Assembly (NCBI RefSeq): GCF_902833045.1 | Contig: NZ_CADFDU010000021.1 | Location: forward strand, 28,746 to 92,745 | From: Burkholderia sp. BCC0322 | Lineage (GTDB): Bacteria > Pseudomonadota > Gammaproteobacteria > Burkholderiales > Burkholderiaceae | Reading direction: 5' to 3' | DNA length: 64,000 bases | Shown: positions 9,601 to 17,639 of the stretch, piece by piece | Layout: the number at the start of each line of letters is the position of its first letter | Position numbering within the stretch: position 1 is the first letter of the stretch | The notes under the pieces: generated by a model | The model's input: only the letters and a program-made list of their open reading frames with translations | What the model was told of the DNA's origin: nothing | Database searches by the model: none | Made by a program: the position numbers and the translations under genes

Positions 9601-11024
9601 TCACCTTGCGCCTGTTGGCCGCCGATTTGCTGCGCCGGGCCGGTCAGCACGCTGCTAAGTTGAGAGAAGGCGCCGACGACACCCGTCGATGCAAAGTTGA
9701 TCAGCATCCACGCCAGTGGCGGGGTAATGATCACCATGTATCCAAGCAGCGCCTGCTCGTCGAGCAACGTCGAGCCGAACTTCGCCGACATCCCGAACGG
9801 CACGCCGGCCTGCAGCGACATCGAGCGCATCACATGGCTGAGGTGGATCATCGATAGCCCATTGATCACGGCAAAGAGCAACGGCCAAATCGATATCCAC
9901 GCCACCGATTTCGCGTACATCGCGAGAATTCGCTTCGCCGCATCCGCGCCGCTGATCAGACACAGCACCAGAACGAGCGGGAAGACCGCGTAGATGATCG
10001 CCTCGGCGTAGTTCCGAACGGTCGGCAGCGTGTTCTTCGCCAGGATTGCCATGCTGGACAGTGAACCGTTCGTGGCGACAGCCGCCTGCGCCGAACTCAT
10101 CAGCGCATTAACCTCGGCGACGCGTGCGGGATCATTCAGCATCGCGGGCAGCTCGGCACCTGCCTGGCGCCACACGTTGTTGAACATCGCCTGACGCAGC
10201 GCCGACGACGCGTTCTGCGACGACTGAAGGATGAAGCCGTACGAATCACCAATCGCGTTGACGAATTCCGCCTTCGCCATGGTGGGATTGGAGATCTCCG
10301 GATACATTTCGCTGCCGTACATCTGCTCGGCTGCTTGTTCCGCGTCCTGCACGCGCATCAGCAGCAACGTGCCAATAGCCGAACACGTGTCCGTCGTCGG
10401 GTTCGCGGTGAGGGTGTTCGTGGTGACGTACCGCGCCGGGCTGGTAGACGTGAACACGGTATTAAACGGGTCCGTCCCGCTCATGATGGTCTTCGGATCG
10501 ATCGCGCCGTCTTGAATGTCGTAGACCGTGCATTCCTTGAAGAACTGGATCAGATCGGCATGCAGACCCGGATCGGTGATCTCGGCCCTATCGACCTTTT
10601 GCAGCACCGAAATGCCAAATCCAACGTCTCCCTTCTTCAAGGTGAGCGTATCCGGTACGCCGAACACCGTCTCGTAGGACTGTGTCAGCACGCGGGAAAT
10701 CAGCGTGAAGCTCTGTGCGACCGCCGCCAGGTAGACCGGGACGTGATCCACCTCCCGGGTCGGCTGCACATTGTTCACGTCGGTGATGAACACGTTCTCC
10801 ACGGGAAGTAACAGCAGCTGCGTCATCAGGAGCGCGCCGATGAACCATCGGAAAATCTCGTAACCCTTCCGACCGATCGCCACGATCGTCCAGATCACCA
10901 CACCGCTCAGCAACGTGTAGCGAATGAGGCCCGTCCACGTGCCGCTGCCCATGAACGACGCGATGCCTTGCATCACGTAGTACAAGGTATCGACGTTGCC
11001 GTAGGTGTCTATCTCCATGTTCAT
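6642..11024 (-). CDS. traG: F-type mating-pair stabilisation protein TraG, with very long C-terminal tail
   Basis: 1460 aa, against 938 aa in F. The first 450 residues have the TraG layout: membrane spans near 36-55 and 62-78, a periplasmic part with YETVFGVPDTLTLKKGDVG, then further spans around 340-365, 372-400 and 430-455. In F this N-terminal part is needed for pilus assembly, and the C-terminal part for mating-pair stabilisation and exclusion. Here residues 480-1460 are Ser/Thr/Ala/Gly/Pro-rich and look largely disordered; the first half of the tail is Ser/Gln-rich, the end Ala/Pro-rich. ATG overlaps the traH stop by four bases. Confidence 0.9.
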   Translation of the reverse strand: MNMEIDTYGNVDTLYYVMQGIASFMGSGTWTGLIRYTLLSGVVIWTIVAIGRKGYEIFRWFIGALLMTQLLLLPVENVFITDVNNVQPTREVDHVPVYLAAVAQSFTLISRVLTQSYETVFGVPDTLTLKKGDVGFGISVLQKVDRAEITDPGLHADLIQFFKECTVYDIQDGAIDPKTIMSGTDPFNTVFTSTSPARYVTTNTLTANPTTDTCSAIGTLLLMRVQDAEQAAEQMYGSEMYPEISNPTMAKAEFVNAIGDSYGFILQSSQNASSALRQAMFNNVWRQAGAELPAMLNDPARVAEVNALMSSAQAAVATNGSLSSMAILAKNTLPTVRNYAEAIIYAVFPLVLVLCLISGADAAKRILAMYAKSVAWISIWPLLFAVINGLSMIHLSHVMRSMSLQAGVPFGMSAKFGSTLLDEQALLGYMVIITPPLAWMLINFASTGVVGAFSQLSSVLTGPAQQIGGQQAQGDENIGNVHMDSSSIDNASRNVTSANKYDSTVQSRTGSMNVDTGTGSAFTNFANGLIARTDYQNNLGVSASSQDSFERSLGTDSSTGVAANRTNSTFSGREQLASSTNSVTNSQERGNTQRASDDSSSGTRGSSTQSGERRTAHDQQYAIDQSHSVDGVTSAGAKGSIMLGGGFSKSFGDDGSPAGNAGGGAGGSSGGNGRGTSGSGRPGASNPAVNSPLFNQAEEDKLAGKAQSLGKSPQEVQAIRDAYRSKVRAADYANGGGTGKGQSSLKLGLDLSGEGGYTKSWRNSDAQKFVDQYSSLGAYTESDQVSHEGTQMHSDSTGMDSGQHVRRDHTASLTDQVSSGSRVAADLSRSADVRQRGSTQTVYRVDTSTNLMTPENLQAVAARNGMRYSQLMTLPTPEIARLVAEDGQMRELVVRNSTLPTTARDGSALPASGADVVRQNQRNQAGVGASAPTAFQRFAGAVGPADTTPLDIATLMPQVVTDAQQRVDATRQRVTNESAAPIKQVHDHVDPSGNNKPLMTSERAPGRALSPAPTSAPASDDTAPLTAWRNSIQPFAPAGAAASPTVVEKFLNPNATGNGPTLEAARGAGIGTSSSGSQPRLSESDFRIVALPAGNDQLPDGQGGSQAGGAFGRATTASPAMRPTPATSVKRGDGEAISAPTNTTSLTGAGTHKATPVPGEAPVVSRPVSAPTTTVDAGAEHGGVARPIDSNREQRSAGAGTPTAASPTAMINRSGGLPSSAAANTNSQRGAAGDKARSVAAAPGAIVQPGSVSPISTTQAASKQDGAARPTVASRIPPVAGSTRSVTAAPTASIERSGGVSEMVPTTGTGRSGARIDNAKSDRAGPSTSTPARPAAPGSSTVASAIAGGRDSRADGGNSPSVVPQGAGGQGNAKFDHVPVSQLPAVGGAMPVAPSQYVEPSNAGAASANAARGESEVSGPATSPSALASLNRPERGVGEDGRVVKAIPSTDAEGINPTDQ

Positions 11025-12466
11025 TGCGTGCCCCCACCATTCAAGGTCTGGCCGAACGCGAGCGAGTTACGCAGCGACGACGAGACATTGGCGTGCACGG
11101 CACGCTCGATCGACTGGAGCTGCTCGACCAGTTGCCATGCATTCGATGTCTGGCTAAACGCCTGCATCACGACACTGCGTGCTTCCGCTTCGACCGTGTC
11201 GATATTGGTGTTGAGCTTCGTGGCCTGGTCCAGCAGCGACGTGCTGGATTTCACCGTGCCGTAGCGCGCGATCGCACGCCGAAGGTCTTCAGCAGATCCG
11301 TGGATATACGCCTCGGCGTACTTGGCTGCGATCAACGATTGGTAGGTGCTCATCAGCTGATCGGCAAGCGTCGAGTTGTTCAGCCGCGTGCCGACCGCAA
11401 TCATCTTGTAGACCGGCAGGTCCGTCATGCTCAGGAAGCGGAACGTGTCGTCCGGGTTGGGCATTGGCGAGCGGGCTGCGATCGCATCCGTGATCACCTG
11501 CAGCTTCTGCTGAACGAGCGCACGGAAAGGGGTGTAGCCGATCTCCTGCACCGACGGGTTCAGGCATTTGGTGTTCTCGTCGCAGACGTACACCTGGATC
11601 GTATTGCCGGTATTCGACGAAGGATCATTGCCGACCAGGTCCTGCACCGTGAGGCTACCGATGCGCGGCAGGAAGACCGGATTCACCTCATTGCCGCCCG
11701 AGTCGGACGGGTCCGGGAAGATGACCGTACCGACCAAAGACATCAAGAACTCTCGATCGGAAATGCTCAGGTCCGGCAGTTGCTGCAGTGCCTGCCAGGT
11801 CACATTTCCGTAGGGTGCCTTGGCTGCGAGGTTGGCGTCAGACGCGGTAGCCGTGTTGATCGTCTGGGCCGCTTGTGCCGAGTTGTTCGAGATATTCGTC
11901 CAGGCATCGGTCATATCCGAATACAGGTTCGTGAAGGGACCCAGGGTGTCGGCCAGATTTGCCTGCTCTTTCTTCCATGCAACCGGCGTGACGGCATTGA
12001 CAATGCCCTCGGCAGCCTGGCACGAATCGATATTCATGCGGTTGACGTCACGTGCGATGGTTTGCAAGGACTGCATCACGTTGTCACACGTCGGGCACAG
12101 GTTCTGCAGGGCAAGCTTGAACGCGTAGCCCAGGGCATTCGAACCGATGTTGCGCAGCAGCGCGACGAATTGCTCCTTGTTGATGAAGCTGAAGCCACCG
12201 GTGAACAGGTCGATGCCACCGCAGCCGGCACCCCATTCCGGCGCAGTGACACTCGCCAGTTGGTAGGTCTTGTGTGGCGTGCGCATGAACACGCTGCCGC
12301 CGCTGTACATATTCATCGTCTCACCCTGCAACGCGCGCGGGCTCGATACGTTGCCCATTGCGTTGATCGAATCGAAGACTTGCTGCATCGACATCGCCTG
12401 CGCATAAATCGGGGCGATGGCGAGCACGGCAGCAGTGAGCGCGGCAATCCAGCGTGTCGGTTTCAT
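11021..12466 (-). CDS. traH: pilus assembly protein TraH
   Basis: 481 aa, close to F TraH. Signal peptide ending near AQA, then the family start MQQVFDSINAMGNVSSP and SGGSVFMRTP. CGGIDLFTGGFSFI and LCPTC give the conserved Cys pairs, which suits a periplasmic disulfide-bonded protein. TraH works with TraF, TraW, TraU and TrbI in pilus extension and retraction at the outer membrane. The start shares one base with the traF stop (TGATG). Confidence 0.95.
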   Translation of the reverse strand: MKPTRWIAALTAAVLAIAPIYAQAMSMQQVFDSINAMGNVSSPRALQGETMNMYSGGSVFMRTPHKTYQLASVTAPEWGAGCGGIDLFTGGFSFINKEQFVALLRNIGSNALGYAFKLALQNLCPTCDNVMQSLQTIARDVNRMNIDSCQAAEGIVNAVTPVAWKKEQANLADTLGPFTNLYSDMTDAWTNISNNSAQAAQTINTATASDANLAAKAPYGNVTWQALQQLPDLSISDREFLMSLVGTVIFPDPSDSGGNEVNPVFLPRIGSLTVQDLVGNDPSSNTGNTIQVYVCDENTKCLNPSVQEIGYTPFRALVQQKLQVITDAIAARSPMPNPDDTFRFLSMTDLPVYKMIAVGTRLNNSTLADQLMSTYQSLIAAKYAEAYIHGSAEDLRRAIARYGTVKSSTSLLDQATKLNTNIDTVEAEARSVVMQAFSQTSNAWQLVEQLQSIERAVHANVSSSLRNSLAFGQTLNGGGTQ

Positions 12467-13278
12467 CAGAAGAGCTCCCCTGGCTGCGAGGCAGTCAGAA
12501 CGAAGATGCGATCGATGATGTCCTGGAGAGACATCGTTCCCGAGCCGATCATGGCGTGATCTCCGGTCTCTTTCGACGCGATGAAAAGCGCAGGCACCTG
12601 CTTCACGCCCCAGACCGATGCCTGACCGTGGTCGGCGGTAGGGCTTGGAAACTCAGCGATACCGCGACCGTCGAGCGACACCGGCAGCACATCAACGCCG
12701 TAACGTTTCGCCAGCAACACAATGGTTGGGGCCATCGCATGGCAGTACGGGCAGTCCGACCGGAAGAAGAAGATCAGACCGTGCTTCTGTGCGAGCGCAC
12801 GCAGCTGCGCGTCCTGGTCGGAGTCGCGCGTTTGGTCGTAGGTATGGACCGCGACGTTGTTGGTCGGCCGCTTGAGCGAGTAGTCGAGGGCCGGGTTCTG
12901 CCACACGACACGGCGCCATTGATCAGCGAACACGGCGCTCTTTTGCTGCACGTACTCCCAGAGCTTGATGTACGCCTTGATGTGCTCGGGCGTCGGGTCC
13001 ATGTTGGCGACGTCGAGGCGGTGCTTCAACGCCTCACGCATCTCGTCGGCCGACTTGATCTGATCGAAGTCGTCGGGATCGGCTGGCTTGATCGCACTCG
13101 CGCCGGTCGGTGCCGCCGGCTTGTCATCGTCATCGCAGTACCAGTTGAATTTCTCCTGGCCATCGCAGTGCCACGCAGACTGGTAGTTCAGACCGTCTGC
13201 GCGTGCGGTGTTCGACACCAGCATCGCGCCGGCAAGGACGATCGACGCGGCCGCGTCGATTCGACGGAATCTGATCAT
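12466..13278 (-). CDS. traF: pilus assembly protein TraF with thioredoxin-like active site
   Basis: 270 aa. Signal peptide, then WYCDDDDKP and FDQIKSADEMREALKHRLD as in F-type TraF, and a C-terminal thioredoxin-like domain. Unlike F TraF, which lacks the Cys pair, this one keeps FRSDCPYCHAM, a CPYC site as in DsbA-like enzymes, so it may be an active oxidoreductase or isomerase for TraH, TraU and TraN. An upstream in-frame start at 13395 overlaps the previous gene and lacks a ribosome site; AGGG precedes 13278. Confidence 0.9.
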   Translation of the reverse strand: MIRFRRIDAAASIVLAGAMLVSNTARADGLNYQSAWHCDGQEKFNWYCDDDDKPAAPTGASAIKPADPDDFDQIKSADEMREALKHRLDVANMDPTPEHIKAYIKLWEYVQQKSAVFADQWRRVVWQNPALDYSLKRPTNNVAVHTYDQTRDSDQDAQLRALAQKHGLIFFFRSDCPYCHAMAPTIVLLAKRYGVDVLPVSLDGRGIAEFPSPTADHGQASVWGVKQVPALFIASKETGDHAMIGSGTMSLQDIIDRIFVLTASQPGELF

Positions 13279-13339
13279 GAATGCACCCTGTCTGAGGATG
13301 CATGCACCGCGTGCATGCTGGTGATCGCGATCTGGAGCT

Positions 13340-13837
13340 TCACTTGGCCGCTCCCTCACCGTTTCCACGGCTCTGTTCAGCGCGCCGGCGTCCAATCCAG
13401 TCCAGGCGTCGACGCAACGCGAGAGGCGATGACGGCGAATAGATCAGATCCAGCACGAGCATGACCGTCGCCACAAAGAGCCACACCGTGATCAGACCGC
13501 GGCCGAGCTGAGGCGCAAGCGTTGAAATGGAAACGTCTGCGGTGCGCTTCTGAGTGCAGACAGGGGAGGGCGCGTGTTGCCCAACCGGGTCAGCGCACGA
13601 CTCGACGCGAATCGTGTCCGGACTCGTGCCCGTGCCCGCTGCTTTTTCGAGCACGGTCGTCGCGATGCCAGTGAACGACCCATGATTGAGCATCGCGAGC
13701 CCAATCCCGGGCAACGCCGCCGGCATAATCACGCAGGTCACGACCAGGCGACGGACGTAGCACGGCAGGCTAGCGAGCAGCGCCTGGTGCCAGTTCGAAT
13801 GGACATGCGAAGAAGGAAACATACTTTCGATGGACAT
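13340..13837 (-). CDS. membrane protein of F-type transfer cluster, unknown role
   Basis: 165 aa with two membrane spans (about residues 31-49 and 114-133) flanking a periplasmic loop with two Cys (residues 81 and 94) that could pair. The C-terminal tail is Arg-rich and cytoplasmic. Perfect spacing from CAGGAG to ATG at 13837. Its place between traN and traF corresponds to small membrane genes such as trbE in F, but I cannot show homology. Confidence 0.6.
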   Translation of the reverse strand: MSIESMFPSSHVHSNWHQALLASLPCYVRRLVVTCVIMPAALPGIGLAMLNHGSFTGIATTVLEKAAGTGTSPDTIRVESCADPVGQHAPSPVCTQKRTADVSISTLAPQLGRGLITVWLFVATVMLVLDLIYSPSSPLALRRRLDWIGRRRAEQSRGNGEGAAK

Positions 13838-13895
13838 GGTCAGAGCTCCTGCGTGACGAAGGGTGGGATATGAGCGATCGATGCGTGCCGCGACA

Positions 13896-14288
13896 TCACC
13901 GTATTTCTCCAGCGGGTTGCGTTGGTGCGGCCGGCATCAATCCGATGGGCGGCACGCGATCACGGCAGTAGTTCATCTTCACGTCGAGACGACCGCTCGT
14001 TTCACCGGCCTCGGTCTGCACGCCACGGATGTCGAACAGGACATCGAGACGCTTGCAACCAGGGCGCGGCAAGTCGTCGATCGGGCGAGCGGTGACGTAA
14101 ACCGGGCCATTTGCGCGCAGCTTGGCAATCAGGGAGTTAGCGACGGGTCCACGCAGTGCGCCGAATGCCGAGCCGTGATCAATCGCGTCCACGAGCACCG
14201 CGCTGAAGTCGTCGTAGCTGCCCGCGTGCGCCGCCTGGGCGGATACGAACAACATCGCGGCGCATGTGAGAGAGGCAATGCGTTTCAT
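13896..14288 (-). CDS. exported small protein in the traN-traF interval
   Basis: 130 aa with a clear signal peptide (cleavage near AAHA) and two Cys (PGCKRL and NYCRDR) that probably pair in the periplasm. The ATG overlaps the stop of the traN C-terminal half by four bases, so it is co-translated with the mating-pair genes. No family known to me. Confidence 0.6.
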   Translation of the reverse strand: MKRIASLTCAAMLFVSAQAAHAGSYDDFSAVLVDAIDHGSAFGALRGPVANSLIAKLRANGPVYVTARPIDDLPRPGCKRLDVLFDIRGVQTEAGETSGRLDVKMNYCRDRVPPIGLMPAAPTQPAGEIR

Positions 14289-15568
14289 TGGAACGCCCCC
14301 TTACCGCCGGAGCCGATCGATTGCCGTACGCGCTGCAGAATCGCGTCCTGGTCGACGGCCTTGGACTGGATGGAATTGACGAATTCTGTAAAGTCGATCT
14401 TCGAAAAGTCGATCTGCTGCAGTTGATCCGCAGTGAGGCCACCACAGCCTGCAAACGGGATGCCAAGCTGCGCCTTGCCCTGCTGGTTGACGAGCTTCGC
14501 GATCAGCGAGTTGAAGCAGCAGTAGCTTTTCTTCTCCTCGACACACACGCCGAGCACGCGCTTGGAGCAGCCCTGGTTGTACTGAACGCACAGGTTCTGG
14601 CCGCGCTTGAGGCTGAGCACCTGCTCATCAGACGTACATGCGAGCCACATCTGGACAAGTTGCGCGGCGATCTCGGCGCCGAACACGTACGGATTGAAGT
14701 CGACGAAGGAAATACCGTTCGACAACGAGAACGAGAATTGAAACCCGAAGGCCCCAAAATTTCCGGAGGTGGCCAGCGCTCTATCGGCCCAGGCACCCAT
14801 CTGCAGAAGCCCGGAGTTGACGATCGAGCTGTCGACTGTTTCGTAAAGCTGGTCGAAGACATATTTCGACCCAAGCGCGATGCCCTGTTTGGCTCCCGTA
14901 CCGGCGATCGACAGGCCTGCGCTCACCGCGGCGCTGCCGATCGCATTGTTCGAATACGCGGCGCCGCCACCGTTGCTGGTGCAGCAACTCTTGATTTCCA
15001 GGCCGCCCAGCACCTTGATCGAGCAGCTGCTGTCGTAACCCTTGAAGATGTTCACGTTACCCCCGCCGACGCCGTAGGCACCCGCTTCGCGCCCGGTCTC
15101 GAGGCCGGTCACGACCTTGCCGAGCGCACCGTCCGCTCCGCTGCTCGAGGAGAAGCAACCGGCGCCCGGCGCGCACATCGTGTTGGTGCATTGGGTCACG
15201 GTCGTCGTATGCGCGGGCGTATCTAGACACTGATAGGTGTACTGCATCGTGTCGCAGCTGCCTGGCGACGCATCGTTGTATGACACGCACTGCTGGCCGA
15301 CCACGCCGCAGCCTTGCTGCACCAATGGCGTACAGTCGTTAACGGTGGAGGCCGCTTGACATTCGTAGGTATCCTGGTAGTTCCAGCAATCCTGATAGAG
15401 CGGGATTCCGTTGATGACACGGGTAGCTGCCGGCTCGACGCAGGTTGATCCGGTGCGCTGGCAGGTGGGTGTGGCATGCGCAACCGGTGTCGCGACAAGC
15501 GCGATCGTCATCGCGAAGCCAATGCAGCCGACGGCGCGGGCGAGGATCATGAGCGGGCGAGTCATCAT
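14285..15568 (-). CDS. traN: TraN-like protein, C-terminal half (split traN)
   Basis: 427 aa. It has its own signal peptide (cleavage near VAHA), then a run of Cys motifs and the end of the TraN family: LGGLEIKSCC, NPYVFGAEIAAQLVQ, CVQYNQGCSKRVLGVC and KKSYCCFNSLIAKLVNQQG. Twenty-odd Cys suit an outer-membrane protein with many disulfides. F TraN is one 602-aa protein that binds the recipient OmpA; here the N-terminal half is a separate gene just upstream, joined by an ATGATGA overlap. Because each half has a signal peptide this looks like a stable two-gene arrangement, not a frameshift. Confidence 0.85.
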   Translation of the reverse strand: MMTRPLMILARAVGCIGFAMTIALVATPVAHATPTCQRTGSTCVEPAATRVINGIPLYQDCWNYQDTYECQAASTVNDCTPLVQQGCGVVGQQCVSYNDASPGSCDTMQYTYQCLDTPAHTTTVTQCTNTMCAPGAGCFSSSSGADGALGKVVTGLETGREAGAYGVGGGNVNIFKGYDSSCSIKVLGGLEIKSCCTSNGGGAAYSNNAIGSAAVSAGLSIAGTGAKQGIALGSKYVFDQLYETVDSSIVNSGLLQMGAWADRALATSGNFGAFGFQFSFSLSNGISFVDFNPYVFGAEIAAQLVQMWLACTSDEQVLSLKRGQNLCVQYNQGCSKRVLGVCVEEKKSYCCFNSLIAKLVNQQGKAQLGIPFAGCGGLTADQLQQIDFSKIDFTEFVNSIQSKAVDQDAILQRVRQSIGSGGKGAFQ

Positions 15569-16854
15569 TGCACGGCCCGCTGTTCGAATGAGCTGCACTG
15601 GTCAATCCAGTTCGGTGTACAGATTGCCGTGCAGATTTGGTTCATCGTCAGCTGGACGCGAGCCTGGCCACCACCGTTGAAGCCGTACCCGCCAATCGCA
15701 GCCTGGATCTCTACCGTGTTGACGCCTTCGTGCAGATACTGACGGATGTCGATCCCCGGCGAGATGGTCGAAGGGTTTCCCTCGTATTCGTTACCGAATC
15801 GGAAGAATGCGCGGTATTCGGTCAGACCTCCGTCCGCTTTGAAGGCGGTTTTATCCGAACACACGCTCCGAATCCCGTTGTTGAGCGTCCCGTAGGTGAA
15901 CACTGCACCGGCAACGGGGGCGGCGAGACTGCCGGCCGACTGCATTCCGGTGGTATCAGGTGGGACCGGCGGCAACAGCGCCAGCCCGCACTGCAGCACG
16001 CGACCGCCGTCTCGTGTGTCGGTGTAGACGGTCACACCATTGATATCCACGCTTCGCAACGTATTGTTCGCGGTGATCTGGCTGATGACCGCGGTGCCGA
16101 CCTGAGCCAGGTTCTGTACGCTGAAGCTCATCGAACCGTAGACTGTGAATCCCGTGTAGCCCGAGTTGTCGTGATAGCCGGTGTCGGCGCCGAAGTTCCA
16201 AAACGCCGAGTTCGATGCCAGACGGGACGCGAAGCCACCGCTGAAGCTGCCCTCGACCACACCACCAGCCGCACAGTCCTGGTAGGGTTCCTTGCAGACA
16301 GGATCGTTGATGCGGTTGCAGGTATAGGTCTGCGTGCCCACCGCCTGCTCGCAGGTTTCCTTCCGGTAGGTCGCCGGCACCGTCGACGTCACGTTGTGGC
16401 AATCCTGCGAACTCGTCGTCGTGCCGGGATTGTTGATCGTGCCCTTGCTGCCCGTCACAATCGGATCGCTCGCGGTGATCGGCATGCGATTCGGGGGTTT
16501 CTTCGCGAGATAGTTCACGGCGTCGCACTCCTGCCGCCAGTACGCGCTCGGATTGGCCGGCTGCGTCGAACAGTCCGCTTCCTTCCCGGTGCCGGCCGGC
16601 CCGAGGCTACCTTGGCCTCCGCCATACAGCGGCGAGAGCTGGCCGTCCTGGTTCGTGTAGTTCGGCACGTTCGAGCCACCGCCGGCGATGCTCCCGTGAG
16701 CGGCGTTCATCCCCGATCGGCCAAACGACTGTCCGCTGGAAAATGCCGATGCAGTAGACGGGCTGTCGGCGGCCGCGCGGACACCGATCGCAGCGAGCAC
16801 GGTCGCGATGCCCAGGGGAGTGAATCGGCGCAGCGCCGACGTCAGCGCATTCAT
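15565..16854 (-). CDS. traN: TraN-like protein, N-terminal half (split traN)
   Basis: 429 aa, signal peptide at the start, then Ser/Gly-rich sequence, a TraN-like stretch (WRQECDAVNYLAKKP, DPIVTGSKGTINNPGT) and a Cys-rich core (ETCEQAVGTQTYTCNRI, DPVCKEPYQDC). The distal part has beta-rich sequence and ends with CTAICTPNWIDQC. It would form the recipient-contact part of the mating-pair stabilisation protein. Its start overlaps the trbC stop by four bases. The two halves together (about 855 aa) exceed F TraN, so an expanded variable tip is likely. Confidence 0.8.
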   Translation of the reverse strand: MNALTSALRRFTPLGIATVLAAIGVRAAADSPSTASAFSSGQSFGRSGMNAAHGSIAGGGSNVPNYTNQDGQLSPLYGGGQGSLGPAGTGKEADCSTQPANPSAYWRQECDAVNYLAKKPPNRMPITASDPIVTGSKGTINNPGTTTSSQDCHNVTSTVPATYRKETCEQAVGTQTYTCNRINDPVCKEPYQDCAAGGVVEGSFSGGFASRLASNSAFWNFGADTGYHDNSGYTGFTVYGSMSFSVQNLAQVGTAVISQITANNTLRSVDINGVTVYTDTRDGGRVLQCGLALLPPVPPDTTGMQSAGSLAAPVAGAVFTYGTLNNGIRSVCSDKTAFKADGGLTEYRAFFRFGNEYEGNPSTISPGIDIRQYLHEGVNTVEIQAAIGGYGFNGGGQARVQLTMNQICTAICTPNWIDQCSSFEQRAVQ

Positions 16855-17639
16855 TCCACGTCTCCGAGCGCGCGCAGATAACGGCTGGCGATATCCGCGT
16901 AGGCCGGGCTGTGATCAACGATCTGGCGCAATGCGTAGGCCGGCGTCACATCACCCGAGATCGAGACGTACGACGCCGGCAGAGCGCAGCCGCTGCTGTC
17001 GACCTGAGTGTTGGCATCTCCACCGTGGGTGACGACATATGCCGGCACCCGTGCGACGCGATATTGGGTGAACGCCTTCGGGTTCACGACGATCCCACCC
17101 GATGCGATCCCGAGCCGTTGCATCTCCGCGGCCGTGGATTTGAGAGAGTCGCCCTTGAAACCCCGAAACACCACGGTGCCGCCCGCCTGGTTCATGGTCT
17201 TGACCAGGCGCACCAGCGACGCTGCCGGCATCGAGAAGCTGGCGAACGCGACGAACGAGTCCGTGACCCGGCGCTGGGCCCGGCCCTCGTACCGTTTTGC
17301 GACCGCGAGGGGATCCGCCGCAGCGGCAGCTGGTGCAGGGGTGGGGAGGTTCGGAAACGCGTTGCCGTCGTGCGCGGCTTTCGCGGCTGCCCGCTCCATC
17401 TGCCGACCGCGATCACCCTGAATCCGGCGCATCTCGGCGTCGATTGCGCTGGATGACGGCATTGCCGAGCGGTACCGCTCGGCACCGCTGGCGGCCGCGT
17501 CAAAGGTGGCCCGGCGCGTCGTGTTGATCTGTTGCTGCTCACGAGCGAGCGCGTCGTTCGACACTGTCTGCGCGGCGACCGGAATGGCAGCGACGCCCAA
17601 CGTGCTGGCGACCGTGAACGAGAAAATGAACCGATTCAT
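16851..17639 (-). CDS. trbC: pilus assembly protein TrbC (F type)
   Basis: 262 aa with signal peptide. The F-type TrbC domain covers the second half: VAFASFSMPAASLVRLVK, GGTVVFRGF, VVNPKAFTQYRVARVPAYVV and a final helix. TrbC is a periplasmic, thioredoxin-like protein that joins TraW in pilus assembly. The open frame extends upstream to 18080 but that part is the traU gene read in another frame; ATG at 17639 overlaps the traU stop by four bases. Confidence 0.92.
   Translation of the reverse strand: MNRFIFSFTVASTLGVAAIPVAAQTVSNDALAREQQQINTTRRATFDAAASGAERYRSAMPSSSAIDAEMRRIQGDRGRQMERAAAKAAHDGNAFPNLPTPAPAAAAADPLAVAKRYEGRAQRRVTDSFVAFASFSMPAASLVRLVKTMNQAGGTVVFRGFKGDSLKSTAAEMQRLGIASGGIVVNPKAFTQYRVARVPAYVVTHGGDANTQVDSSGCALPASYVSISGDVTPAYALRQIVDHSPAYADIASRYLRALGDVE

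Noticed and set aside
11024-12559. 511-aa plus-strand open frame
   Set aside because: Antisense to traH, no family pattern.
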